Positions 44,878-58,625 of a stretch of 64,000 bases of DNA are shown here, one piece after another. The notes under the pieces were generated by a model. It was not told where the DNA came from. It made no database searches and worked only from the letters and a program-made list of their open reading frames with translations. The position numbers and the translations under genes were made by a program. Source of the stretch: Campylorhamphus procurvoides (taxonomy: Eukaryota; Chordata; Aves; Passeriformes; Dendrocolaptidae); contig WBMV01008566.1 of NCBI GenBank assembly GCA_013396655.1, forward strand, positions 435,086 through 499,085, in the 5' to 3' direction. The first letter of the stretch is position 1. Each line of letters starts with the position of its first letter.

Positions 44878-47800
44878 CTGGAAGAGGAAGAATAGGACAG
44901 ACAAAAGAAAGCAGAAGCAGTGAGTTTGTGTGATGTGCTTTTCTCTAAAATAAATTTCCTTAAAGAGGAAAAAAAATTAAAATCAATTTCACAAAGAGCA
45001 CTGGAAAACATCTTTACATACCGGTCACATGACTGAAAAGCCAACTTCAGTTTCACAAATGATGTACTAGAGTATGATACAAAACTGAATTGAGCTCCTT
45101 ATGACACTGGGGCACAGTTTCATGCATGGAGATTTGTGGAAAACACTGGATTAGAGGCAATCTGCTTTTTAGAATAAATACAAGGTAGAAGGATTTTCTA
45201 TGGATCCCAATGTTGTGTGCAGGACCCAATCTCAATAATAAACCCATTCTGAATCACTTCATTTGTGAAACCAGAGGTTGCACTGGTTCCATTTTCTTCT
45301 ACAAAAAATAACTAGAGCATCATATTTGTGACAGTAATATTTATCTTTAATCGGCACATTTTTAAAGAGCTAAAGAGATAGAGTCAGAAGTGTACAGTAC
45401 AAAATAATTCAACACATCCTAACGAAGGAGTTGACAAGTAAAATTACTACAGAGCAATGTGCAATTTACAAATGTACAAGAAAAATAATATAGTTAATAT
45501 GTTCACATCAGAAAATATGGAACAAAAACATTATTATAGAGTCTCTCTGTGTAATCAAACTGTACTGTGACAGTGGAAGTACAATTACAATAATTGCTTT
45601 TCATTTTGCAGAAAAATGAAATTCTGGAAACAACCTGATACTGCTCTACACCTATACTCAAAGATTCTTATAATCAATGGCATATCAAAACACAATATTC
45701 AGATGCTACCACTATGTTACTGACAGCTGATTTCCAGGCTGATTTTAAGATAAGCATAAAAAGGTAAAGCTTTTCATGTTTAAGTGACATGTAAGAACTG
45801 TTCTCTTGGCACAGGCAAACTATCTGTTTGCACAAGGATGCAGCTTATAATCACACAGGTGGAACTGTCGCTCTGAATGTGACAAACCTTAACAGTTTTA
45901 GAAAATTAACAGCAAACGCAAAAAAGGAAAAATTCAGTTATCAACTTTTCTCTGTAATGTGTGTGGAACACTTTTTTTTTCTCTCTTCCACAATAAGCAG
46001 AAAAAAGCAAGTTCCTTTTTGTTCTGCCTTATTGCAAACCCCACACATTTTGGTGTCCTGTGAACGGTGCCATAGTAACACTCACCAGGTGTTTCTCACC
46101 CAAGATAAACACCACAAAGTGGTATGAGACCAGGTGAAATTCCCCTTGCCTTTCTGTCATTCAGGCCAAGCTTATGCCAGGCCATGCAGCACACCCACGG
46201 CTTTGCATCCGTGCTCAGACACTTGCTCCTCTTCCCTGCAAGCCTATTAACAAGGGAGGAGGCAGCAGGGAAAGGAAACTAGTTCTATCTCCTTCCCTAG
46301 CCTGCCTGCAATATTTCACGTGGTGCAGAAATATTGGTGCAAGCTGGGCAGCTTCCCCTCCCACCCATGTACAGAGTGACTCTCAAAAAAGCTCATTCCA
46401 TCACCTCCATACCACAACTGCAGAGAGAGGCATGGAGAGCGACTTGTCCCAGGACTTCCCAGCAAGATAGAAACGGGACCCAGTTTATAACCCACAGCAC
46501 CAAGTCCTATGTCTTCACCACAAAGCACCTGCCACACCCACAGCACTCAGTAAAACTGTTGAGAGGGGGCCGAGGCCTTTGGAGACTTCTGCAGCCTTGA
46601 AAAAACGTTGGCACTGAGCACTGAGGTTTACTTGACCTGTGCTCAAGGGGAAAAACAAAGGCCACCATCCTGATTCAGAAACTCATTCAATACTGATGTC
46701 AGTATCAAAAGGACCTCCTAGAATCCTGCAGTGAAGTCTCATGCTTTAGGCAATGTACAGAATAGATCCTTTTAGTATCACTAGATGCAGGCTGGAAACA
46801 AAGAGACAAGCCTGTTTAAAGCTCCAAAACAAACATTTACTCTGCCATGTTGTTCACTGCACCCACCACCACTTATTATAGAACTGTGTAAGTAATCAGT
46901 GCTTTGACTGACAGCCCACATCTTTTAAGTACTATTTCAATATAAACAGCACATATAATGGCTCAGTTTTATACATGCCATCAATCACTACTTCTTAGAG
47001 GATAGGCTGTCACAACACAGCAGTGACACCCGGTCAGTCATTTATGTTACAGCATCTTTCCTTAATCTGCAAAGGAAATTGCCCTATCTGCAGCTAACAG
47101 TTATAAAACCCAGGCTGAATTAAAGATCCCCCACAAGTGAAACAGCACCCCAGATACACTGCATTCCTGCAGTGCTGTGGTGTGGTGTGTGTTACTCCAC
47201 AACGCAGGTGGGAAATGTTAAAAAATAATGGGTCAGCTTCTCATGCAGCCACATCAGGAGAGTGACCTGTACTTTCACTGTGAAGCCAGGTTGCAATGGT
47301 AGTAGTGAACTGTTCTCTTCCTATGAGACCACTCAAGCATTGGTTATATATCATAGTATGGCACAAGTGCAGGAAGTTTCCAATGTAACAGTTCCCAGAT
47401 GTTTGCTTTGTCTCACTTCGCTGCATCTTGATGAATAGAGACCAAAAGCTCTTTTGTAATCTTTTTCTTGTTCTGTGGACATGGTGAAAACTACTGAAAA
47501 CACTGGTGGAGACCTACATTAATGGCTTGCCTACTGCAAATATAAACTGATATGCTTGTGGGCCTCTACTGCATCATTGTCAGTATGCATGGGTTCCAAA
47601 ACTCGTTAAAAGCACAGAAAACAAGTCATAAAGTCCTCCTCAATACAAGGGAACACCTCTGCGTCAGAAAGGCCTGAGCTGCGAATTCATGGGGGACAGG
47701 AGAATGGGGAGGTGTTATATATATGCTTGCACCTTTCTTATAGTCTTTTGTAGGTGTCTGTTGTTAGGCTTTAGGAGTACTGATACTGTCATATTATGTC

Positions 47801-50800
47801 TAACTTCTCTTAGTTAGTAAGCCGGTCAAAACCGACCAATCAAAAATTTTTGTCATTATTGATCTACCAAGCCAAGCTATCCTTATGCCTTTTCCTTGTC
47901 ACAATGCAGCCTTGGGAGTTGGTAGTGCTGTTACCCATTTTACAGACTACAAGCAGAAACATGAAGAAATAAATTGACTTGGAGATGCATTTCCTGAAGT
48001 CCTGCCCCCTCAGCTGCATCACTGCACAAAGGAGTTAGTTGGACCTTTTGTGTTTCCTATCTGATCCCATGTCAGAGTTTCATTTCCAAGAAAACCAGAA
48101 CATGGTAGAAAAAGCCAGTATAACCCACCCTACTGTGGAATTCAGGGTAAAGTCCCAAATATGAGTTTCAAAATGTGCCGAGTACTTAAGATGTTCCAGT
48201 TTAAATGTAGACAAAGTAACCTGGCAGAGATTAAACAGGCAACCTAGTGGGAGGCAAGTGTCCCAGGCTAGTCTACAACCATCAGGTATCTCTCCCACAG
48301 AGAAAAAGCAGTTTTTTGATCTTTTCATAATCTGATTTTAACACAGCCAAGACTTAACATTATTAGCAGAGTCACCAAACTTGCACCAATTTCAGTTCTC
48401 ATACTCCCTGAAAAGAACACATGTCTAATTACATAGGGTACAAGAAACACACTTGCTTTCATGAGAGACACATGCAGATTATTAATGCTCAGAGATTTGT
48501 AAGATTAGTAGGAATCACAATCCTGAGTTATTATTGCAAACAGTCTCAAACTGCATACTGTAAGCATGTCTCACAGATGTACATTAAAAGTAAGGTGCGT
48601 TTTTTGGTGGTAATCACATTACCAGTCAAAGTCTTCTCTGCCAAATTTGTATCCAGACTAGGAGAATGCTTCTGCAGCAGGCCTGCTTCCACAAACATGC
48701 TCTCATTCAAGTGAAAAAAAACAGTTAATCACACACATAGCACTGTGCATCCCTGTGCTGGAGCTTAGTGCTCTCTCTCTATTCCCCAGTACTTTGCAGG
48801 TTGCCTGCTGCCCCTGTTCTGCAATTACTGAAAAGCAGCAACAGCCAAGCTCTGGACCATGGCCATATGCAGCCCAATAAAACAGTTCCAGTAATCCACA
48901 GCCTGCTCCTACCTTTCTTTTCTCCTGTCCCTCCTGTTTCAAGAAGGTACCTGCAGACACTCGAGTCTACAATTGCAGTGAGCAGAGGTCATGCTGTTGT
49001 GTGAAGGAGACACGGTCAAGTCACAGTGGGAAAAAGCTGTGCGACCTCTGACAAACGTGCCCTCCTGAAAGCAGTGCTACTGCTTCCCTGTCAGAAACAG
49101 CTCAATGCCACTGTCATACCATGGCATCCCTGAGCATCCCTCTTTCTGCACACAAAACTTAGAGAGCCAACAGCTGGTTTTCACTATATCACAGGAATAA
49201 CCCAGTGAATGCCATTCTCCTGCCTTGCTGCTAAAAATGAGGGTGAGGGTAAGAGCAGAAGGTCTCCCTAGCAAAAGGGCCTCTAAGCATTTGCAGAAAC
49301 ACCCTGAGATTAAGTGACATGAAAAGTTAAGCATTTAGAGAATGACAGTTTTGGCGCATTTACTGTCTGGTACAGAATAACTTTCTTGGGGCAATCCCTG
49401 CACAGTAGTCAAAGGCTTAAGTCAAAAATATGGATGTTTTAATGTTATTATTTCAAATCCAACAATAACCAACTTAGGAAGTCCTAAGGCCAAATAAAGC
49501 ACAGTTCCTGTGCAATAATAACCATACTTATTTAAGCTTAAGCTCAGTGAATTAGAGTCAAAAGAGGGGGTAAAACCCTGTGACTCCCAGGACACTTTCA
49601 ACAGGTTTTGACATCTAACAATTTACAAGCTCTGAAGAATCAAGGGACTCCCTTGTTAAATGCATATTACTGAAGTAGAAGAAAGTGCTTCTGCATATTT
49701 TCTTGAATTTCTGCCCTACCCACCTGATGTTGTCACTAAATTGTTTAACAGTTAAATTTCCCTAGTTCCACTACATTAAGTCAAACTCTACGTAGTTTAA
49801 CTTTTCAGAAAAGGCTTTCACTAGCATGTAAAATCTGTAGTATGAAAGAAATTTAGTAATTAATATTAACCTATGAAAATGTTATGTCTTTTGGAAAAAA
49901 ATAAAATTGTACTTCTATTCAGTTGACCTCCAACAAAATAATCAGCAAAATGTTTTATTACTCTAGAATTAAAAAACTTAAGATTCTGTCAGAGAAAGAA
50001 TTTATATCCTCCTATGACTGACTGTATCACCCTTTTTAGGTTGTGGATACTGGAAATCGACAATGAACAGTGCAAAACAGAAGCACTCTAGGGGCTCCAA
50101 CTTTTATAAGACTCTCTTCCTTTTCCACCTGACTGTATGTGACACCTGAGCCATTTCAGCACACAGATTCTAAAAACGCACTTTCTAAATAAAAAAACTT
50201 TTCATTAGTTCAAAGTATGATTTCCACTTCATCTAGTTGTCTGGTTTTGGTTTCACCAAGAATAGTGGAAAAGAGAAGTGTTGTATGCCAGTTTTACCTT
50301 GCATTTCACTTCTTCCACCTGTCTCCTTTTGAAGCTGTTCAGAGAGGTACTAGCTTAAGTTGCTGTAATGCAAAATAGGATGCATTTTCTCTGTACCCAG
50401 TAGTAGGATATTTACCCAGATTCCAACTCCATTTGGCAGGAACAGATATACCAACGCCAGCTCTCCCAGGCTAGCCCAACACTGCAGCATTGAACAGCAG
50501 GATGCTACAGCTGCTCCCTGGGGCACACCATGGAGAACAGAAGAAACAAAAGATATTTTGCAAGAGTACTGAAGAAATCAATACAACTGGTACTTAGGTG
50601 ATATACAGGCAAAATATACTCAGCTCACAGCTGGACTGGAGTCTGCCATTTTAGCTGCCCTGTTCCAAGTCAGCCACCTGGATTATAACCAAGCCTGCAA
50701 CCAACTTCAGGTCTATCTCCCCTGCCTTATGCCTCTCTTATTTCTATAGCTATTACCTTTAAAGGAGAGTTCTAAAAACAAATTATTTGGACCCTTTTGT

Positions 50801-53800
50801 AATAGACATTCGGGGACTTAACTCTTCATAGAGTGCAGGGTATGAAAACCACACGTAGAGTTTTCAATACTACAAACACAAAAACATTAGAAAACTTTTA
50901 AAAAAAAGTGAAATCCCATTCCTTTCAAAATAACTGACTAAACTTTTTTCAACAATGTTCATTTATAAGATATAATTGCTATTCTTTCAGAGTTCAGGTT
51001 AAACCAATCAGGTAGTTTGGCTGAATTAGAGTGCTGCTAGAGTTGATAGGTGGTAAAATGTTACTTAGAATGTGAAGCTAATGCCAGATTTATGCGGAAC
51101 AGGCATTTTCGTATTCAGCCATATAATGTTTTAGTAACTCCTATGCAATTCATAGCTAACATCATTAGAAAATTCTGGTTTCAATACTGGTTTCAGTTTA
51201 AGGTTAAAGAAGAGAGACATCTTTTGCCAACTATTTTCTTCAGGTTAAATATTTAACTCTGAAAAACAGAATTATTTTTTTACTCAGGACCTTTCAGCAA
51301 CGTAGAGAAAGGTTGCCCTTTCAAGGTATGTTAGCTACTTCATGCTATGTGACAGAAAGAATTAAAGGAATTATTGGGATGGCCAAACTTATCCTGAGAA
51401 TTGGAAGCTGGATGATGTATGGCAGGAGCAATACAATTGTTTTCCAGAAGGACTTGGCTTGGCACCACTCCAGAAAATGTTGCATACACATCCTCAGCAG
51501 AGTGAGTCAGTTTTTCTCCAAATAAAGTTTCCAATTCAACAAAGCATATTTAAAATGCATTCTGGATTGGGGTCCTTGTATTTAAGTATATGCTTATGAA
51601 GAAGTGTAGAAATCAACTGGACTAAGTCACTATATGTTTTGAAGGTGGAAGAGGGGCACAACTGAACAACATTCATATATATACAATGACTCAATTCAAA
51701 AGCTGCTGAGAGAAAAAAAAACAAGAAGAAAAAACCAAATGAGACAAAACCCAGTAAAAACATGAGACAAATCTCCTTTGTTGAATTAAGCTTATAATTT
51801 AAAAATTATACAGATTCTCGTGGCAAAAACCCATTTCTTACATCACCAAACTAAGAGCTTAAATTTTCAGAAAAGTGTCCACCTTTATGTATTCACACAG
51901 AGAAAGCCAGACCTACAGACATGTAAACAGATCTCAGAAGCACTGATTGCTCTACCAACAATTTACTAGTGGGCTGGTTTGCACAAAATCACAGGTGTAA
52001 ATTTACACGGCACTTTGGAAAATGTGGCACAGTGGAATTGTGGGCTCTCTGCAGCTGTAAGCCCTGTGGAAGAAGAATGAGAAACAGGCCCAAGCATGTA
52101 TCCCCTTACAGTTTAGTCTTCTCTAAGAAGAATGTAAATATAAAACATGTAAAACATGCCATCCCGCAGCACCAGAGGCTTAGCATGTTCTCAGATGCAG
52201 CCAGTTTTAATGTAATTGCATGTGAGAAATAACTTCGAGAAGCATTTTTGAGAATGCAATGCAAGAGGTCTTGAAGCAATGAGCCAGGGCTATGAGTTTT
52301 GCCTGCTTTTGATTCACTTTAGATGGCAGCTGAGATGCAGAGCTGGGAAATATCAGAGGGAAATAAAGATGTGGGGGAGAGAACTGAGACTAAGAACAAA
52401 AGATGTGAAAAAAACATAACACCAAAGAGAGAGATTGAAACCAGATGAGGATCCTCATCATTTGAAATCTAATTTATATCAGTGTTTCAAAATGAGGCAT
52501 TCTAACTGGGGCAGCAAGATGAGAAACAAGGAAAAGGAGAATGTAATAAATATTTTATTACATTAATCATAATAAACTGCACTTCAAGTCTTGGCCAAAG
52601 CGTATTCTTAAATCAAGCTGAGAATGTGAGCAGTTTCAGACTTTAGAGCATGAGGCCCACATGACTGTAATTAACATAATAAATCATACTGTGGAACTTT
52701 CTACACAGGCTGACAGCACTTGGTTAAAATATTGCTCATTAGAGACTGCAGACATTTCCCCCTCTATTTTATTAAAGTGCCCTTGATAGTGAATCAAAAA
52801 CTACCCTTCTTTGTTCTGGCTGAACTATCTGTGGCAGGTGTAAAAGGAAATGTGCTGGCAGCTCATGCCATTTACTTCTGATAATACAGATTGCAGCATA
52901 CACATCCCAAAGAACTACATTTCAGTATCTTTCCTCTCATTCCCATCTTTAATTTAGCAAAGTACTTCAACTGCCTTGTTACTGATCCTGCAGTTTTATT
53001 TCTGAAATTCTCTGTTGGTGATTTTGCCCAACCAGACCAATTTGCTTTTACCTTTCTTTTCACTGCATATTCTCCTGTATGAGTGAAGCAAGCTATGAGG
53101 GGCACAAACCCTATGAAGAGCTCACAATTTACAACCTTTTGTTAACTAATTTCCATGCACACTTTTAACACACTTATTTCTTTTGACTTCATGGGGTCAG
53201 AAAGCAGGATTTGAGGACCAGCTCTTTACACAGCTCTCCAGGGAGAATTCTAACACTTTCAAGTGAAACCGCTTCTAAGGTGGATTTTTAGGCTGCTTTT
53301 CTGTTTGGAGCCTGTGCTGAGTCCTCTCCTCCTCACACTCCAGAAAAATGGCAACTTTGAACTTTACTTTAACCTTTGCAAACGCAGCTCTCACCATATT
53401 GGAAAGCGATGGAAATTCAAAGGTGTAAAGGTCCTACAAGGTTGGGGGAGACTCAACAGCTGGGCAGAGGACAGAGACATGAACACATCCCAGCTTGCAG
53501 AAAGACCATAGACTTCAGGCATTAGATAATCTGCTAGGCAGCTGCTCACAAATTCACAAACTCTCAGTGACCAGAGTGCACACACTTTATTCTAGATTAG
53601 CCATGGCATGCCCAGGTATTTGCCAGGACAAGGAGTCCCAAGAGGTGCAGGAGCAGCTGGAAATTCTGCAGAGAAAGGAGATAACCTTGTACAAAACCCA
53701 TATTCATCAGGAACCAGACTGCTGTGCATGGCACAACAATATTTCTGTCCCTGAATACATGTTTAAACCTAATTTATCACAGTTTTATTGAGTAAATATT

Positions 53801-56139
53801 TAGTTACATTTTGCAGCTCTAATTGAGCAAAGCCTCTTTAAATAAAATGAGGAGTTTCAAATGTTTCCTAGCTACTCAGAGAGAATACACAGATTACATA
53901 CCTCTCTGCTGCTAAGAACATTGTTATTATTTCTCTTCTGTATTTACGCTGTCAAAAACTTCCTGCCAGGATACTATTGTTATTTTCATAAAAATGTTCT
54001 TCTATACAGGATATGAACAATCAGTCACCCACTACTGAATGAGTTCATACCAAAATTGACAAAAACCAATTAATGTAAGAGGTGACATGGGCTACGGTTT
54101 AATGGATATAATTGTGGATGTGTGTTACACATATAGATGGCTATTTTATTACATACTAGCACAATAAAAAGACTGATGTATTTAACAATTGTGTAAGTGA
54201 ATGGTAAATGGGACAAGTTATTTGTCTAACTAAGTCTCCAAAGGTCTATCTCAAATCATGGGAGAGGAAACAGAGGCAAAAAGCCACTTCTTATACAGAG
54301 TGAAAAAATTAAATGTAAATCTGTGAGGAAAAAGCAAAATGTATACACATTTACAATACATATACATATATACAGGCATGAATGCTGTGCTGCAATGCCA
54401 AGAATAGTCTTCCTGTCTGTTAATTTGTTTTCTTGGATTTATAGTCAATAAGAGAAATCAAGTCCTAAACAAGTGGCAATGCTCCATTTGCCAAGAGTAA
54501 AGGACAGGAAAAAAACTCATAACCTGGCACATCAACATGACTAAAGGACAGAGCCCGCCACAATGGAAGAGTGCTCCAACTTGTGGACAAAATTAAGTTA
54601 TTCCCACACAAAAACACTGATGCTTCTGTGGCTCATTCACACTGCTACCCTTGGTCAGCCACTGTAGTAAAGCAGAGACTATGCCACTACCCAGTTAAGA
54701 GAGAAGTGAGTGTAAACAGAAAATTGAAATAAGCTATTCAAGGATCAGAGATGAACATCCTTATTTTCCATAGGCTTGATCTTTGCATACAGGTTTCCTG
54801 CTTGAAATTATTCAGTAATAAAGCACATTCAGCTTTTGCACTGGGATGATGTAACCTCGAGTAGAATAGCTCAGAGTAAATTTTTTTCTTCTCTAAACAG
54901 AACAGCCAGCTTTTTTCTTTCATTTTTCCATTGCACATTTTCAAGTACAAAGCAGCAAGAAATTGATTAAATATTAATCCACTGCTTTATGGTTTCAAGT
55001 GATGTTTTCACCATGAGGACCTAGTTAATGAAAAGCCACAACAGACTATAGTGTCATCAACAGCCATCCTGAATCTGATCAACAGGAACACATGCAATAT
55101 TTCTCTCTGTGTGCGCATTTACTGTTCAATTAAAGTTAGTGGGATTGACAAGTATACTTTGAAAGTAAGACAGTCAATGCACTTAATGATCAGTATATAA
55201 TTAGGTACCTAACACAAAGTTTTAATCAGGCTCCTCAGCACCATTTTTTACACAATATGCATGCAGGAAGCCCTGTTCCCAGCTCCCACGAGGGGTGGTG
55301 TTTGGTGGGAGCCATGACCTGGGAACTGCTGAGTGTAACACATTTGTGTGATCAGCCGCATCCTGCCATTTTTGAAGAGCAGCACTGCTGGCTCCAGACA
55401 AAAGATGACCCATTTGGGAAATGAAAACACAGCTCTGCTCATCCATCCCACAGAGGCCACCATCCATGTTCATGCTATTCAGAACAACCAATTCTGAAAG
55501 CAGCTGTTCTGTGACCAGTCTGTGGAGTGCTGTAGCAAGAAAGACTCATGAGGGAAAGCAGGCATTTCCATTTCTCTCTCTTAAGGCTTTGATTTAATAG
55601 CCTGGTTCAATATTTCCTGGAAACAGCATGGGCACATGCTTCATTCAAGTATATTTTATCAAAGAAAGATGGATTTCATCATGTTTCAGTGCTTGCAGGA
55701 TCTGAATATTTTAACAAGCACTGCTCTGTGCTGTGCCAACCAAGATAAAATATCTAAAATATCATCACGCTTCTGTTTTCATTTCTGGAAAAAAATAAAA
55801 AAAGAATTTCTGTATTCCAAATTGTTATCTTGCTTAGAGAGACAGAAAATACACTCAGAAATTTTTACTGATTTGTTTCATGATCAAGCAGGTTCTAGGT
55901 TCACTGCAAACACAGAAAGAAGATGACATGACAGAACAAGACTCACTAAGAGGGATACAATTTAGGTATGAAGACAGTGGGAGAAATGAGTAGTCACTGT
56001 GAACCAGCTTCACAAAATAGCTTACACAAAAATGTCATGCTTCCATCACAGAGACGGTTCTTCACAAGGTCCACCACAGCTATTAAAATTTTAGATCCTG
56101 AATATATATGTGAAATAGTCTTTCCATAGATATCACTGA
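44878..56139 (-). other. KIAA1958: KIAA1958 intron, left part
   Basis: Intronic sequence upstream of the terminal exon. AT-rich, with poly-A and poly-T runs and no clear transposon or additional exon. Frames of up to about 100 codons occur on both strands without recognisable domains. Confidence 0.6.
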
Positions 56140-56700
56140 ATCATAGAATTGTTACAGTTGGGAAAGATCTTAAGATATCAATGCTAACCATCAACCTAGT
56201 ACCACCACCATGTTCACCACTAAACCATGTCCTCAGCTGCCATAGCCACATGGTTTTTTAACAGTTCCAGGGATGTTGACTCTACCACTTCCCTGCGCAG
56301 CCTGTTCCAATGCTTTATAACCCTTTCAATCAAGAAATTTTTTCTAATATTCAACCTAAACTCGCTCTGGCACAGTTTGAGGCCATTTCCTTTTGTCCTG
56401 TCAGTAGCTGCCCGGGAGAAGAGACCAACATGCACTTGGCTACGAACTCCTTTCAGGTAGCTGTAGAGAGTGATAAAGTCTTCCCTCAGACTCCTTTTCT
56501 CCAGGCTAAACAACACCAGCTGCCTGAGCCTCAGTTGTAACACCTGTGCTCCAGAATCTTCACCAGCTCTGCTGCCCTCCATTGCTTAAGCACCTCAATG
56601 TCTTTCCTGGATGAGGGATCCAAAACTGAACACAGGATTTGAGGTGTGGTCTCACCACTGCCAAGTACAGGGGAATGATCACTTTCTTAGGCCTATTTAC
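56140..56700 (-). repeat. CR1 LINE 3' fragment
   Basis: Minus-strand CR1 inside the KIAA1958 intron. On the plus strand it starts with ACTGAATCATAGAATTGTTA and runs through GCCTGTTCCAATGCTTTATA, TCAACCTAAACTCGCTCTGG, TCCTTTTGTCCTGTCAG, GAGACCAACATG and CTCCAGGCTAAACAACACCA, all diagnostic. The 120-codon minus-strand frame (56582-56220) covers the non-coding CR1 3' region and is not a gene. Confidence 0.9.
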
Positions 56701-58596
56701 TGAAGCAACAAACTCATAAAAAGTGGAGAATCACTCTCGGAAAGTACCCTGCCCTAAATCATCAAGTCCAGTATTTCCTTTCTGTCCCAGAATCCCATCT
56801 GAAGCGCAAAATGGAATTGCACATCTGAAGCCTTTCGAGGGTCAGCATCTCCCTTGGTTGCTGTGCAGCATCTACAGAGCAGATCCAAACCTAACCCTGC
56901 CTTGCTTCTCTTTTCTTAAAGACTCGCGAATCATAAAATTAAATAGTTCCAAAATGAAACAATTATCAGGTTCATACAAACGAAAGATCTCTGATGTCCA
57001 AAAATCTTCTATTTCCTAAAAACAAAGCAATGTTCAGTACAGACTTGTCCAATTTTGCTTTTTTTTCCCCCCATGTTTTCAGGAGAGCTGGAACCAGCAG
57101 AAACTTTATTTTCTCCCTTTAAATACCAGTATCACAAAACATAGCACTTTGCACAAAACAGTTGTCTGTTTAAGACACCTTTAGTGAAAGGGAGAATATA
57201 CCATCTCAACAGTGTTTGTCTTGCAAAAATTACTGTTTTCTGCTTCTGACTTGTGCATCTTATTTTTTGTTTTTCTGCCTTTCATCTTTGGGTAGTGGTG
57301 AAGAGGGGACATCTCTAGGTCTGAAAGGAGCAGTGATGCTCCAGAATACAACCATTTATTAACATGGTTTCTCTTCTGGTATTATACACCATCTTACTTA
57401 ATACTGTTTGTGCTATGGTACTTTGAATGAAAAGTATATATTTAAATGAAGCCTCAATAATTCTCAGTGAAGCAATTCCTCTATGCAGAACCCCAGAGAA
57501 TATTCCTAACTGTCTGTCATCTGAACTTGGCATGCCTTACAAAATTAATCTTTAAAAACTGCTGGGACTTGGCTGCAATAGAGCTCTCTGAGGCTATGGA
57601 TTTAACTTCCTTCTAGCTACAGGCCAATAGATTTCACAGAACACATGGAAACTATCATTCTTCCATCCTCTGTTACAGAGGATCAATAGGCCTATGCAGC
57701 TTTTATTGCAGGAATAAAACTGTAAGCACATCCCCAAATGTCTCCCACACCAACCTACATTCAGGATGAATACTCATGAATGGTTTCCTCCAAAATATGT
57801 GTATGTGTATATAACAGATTATAAAAGGAAATAGATGACTAGTTTGCCAAGGCTGAATTTGTCCTTTTTATGCTATTGGCCCACTTCTAAACAGAACTAC
57901 CTTACAATACTGTAAAGACAAGTAATAACAGCCTCATCAGCTGAACTTCTAGAATAAAGCCCCCAAACATCAGATTATAATTTAAGTGCATTTGGATGCA
58001 GATAATTAAGGGTAGGAGTGGGCTGGCAAATCCATTCTGCAAGATCAGAAGGTGGTTAATCAACTCTCTAGCTTCCTGTTTCTGATATTTAAAACTATAA
58101 TTATCGAATTTTATTCTAAATAAGCCAGGCCCTTGCAACTTTAAGGGAAGTACTATACTTTTTGTAATTATGTATCTCAGCACTTACTATTTTTAGTATT
58201 TTACTATTTTTAGTAAATATACTAGAGCAGGAATAAATATCAGTTATGGGACCTAAAGAGCCACCAGAGGACTCTGAACTCTTCAGTCCAAAACAAAGAG
58301 ACTGCCTCACTCCTACGTATGTTTAAGTGTTCACTTGCCCACATTCAGCAGCACACGTCCCTGGAGGCAGGCTTCAACAGTAACCTTAGCCAAAAGTCAT
58401 CAATCTTTCTATGTAAATTACAAATACAGAGAATAATCAGCAGTTATTTGAGTATTCTTGGAAGAGTTTTATTTAAATAAAGTTTTGTGACTTTCTTTTG
58501 ATGTGACTATTTTCCTTGTGTAACCTTCATTCTTGGCACAGTTACACTTGACTTGAAATAATTACAGAAAGGATTAATTTGGCCTTTCTGTATGCT

Positions 58597-58625
58597 TTAT
58601 ATACACCTCTAAAAGGTGTATATAA
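58597..58625. repeat. Perfect 12-bp inverted repeat with 5-base loop
   Basis: Arms TTATATACACCT and AGGTGTATATAA enclose CTAAA. It would form a stable hairpin in either strand, but it lies deep in the KIAA1958 intron and no function is visible. Confidence 0.75.

Noticed and set aside
44031..44923. Long plus-strand and out-of-frame minus-strand frames
   Set aside because: Shadows of the KIAA1958 terminal exon, whose 348 residues in the main frame match the known protein.
55222..55491. Overlapping 89- and 71-codon minus-strand frames in the KIAA1958 intron
   Set aside because: No splice sites at plausible positions and no match to KIAA1958; likely chance.
56220..56582. 120-codon minus-strand frame
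   Set aside because: Lies in the 3' part of a CR1; resembles CR1 text read as protein and is not a host gene.
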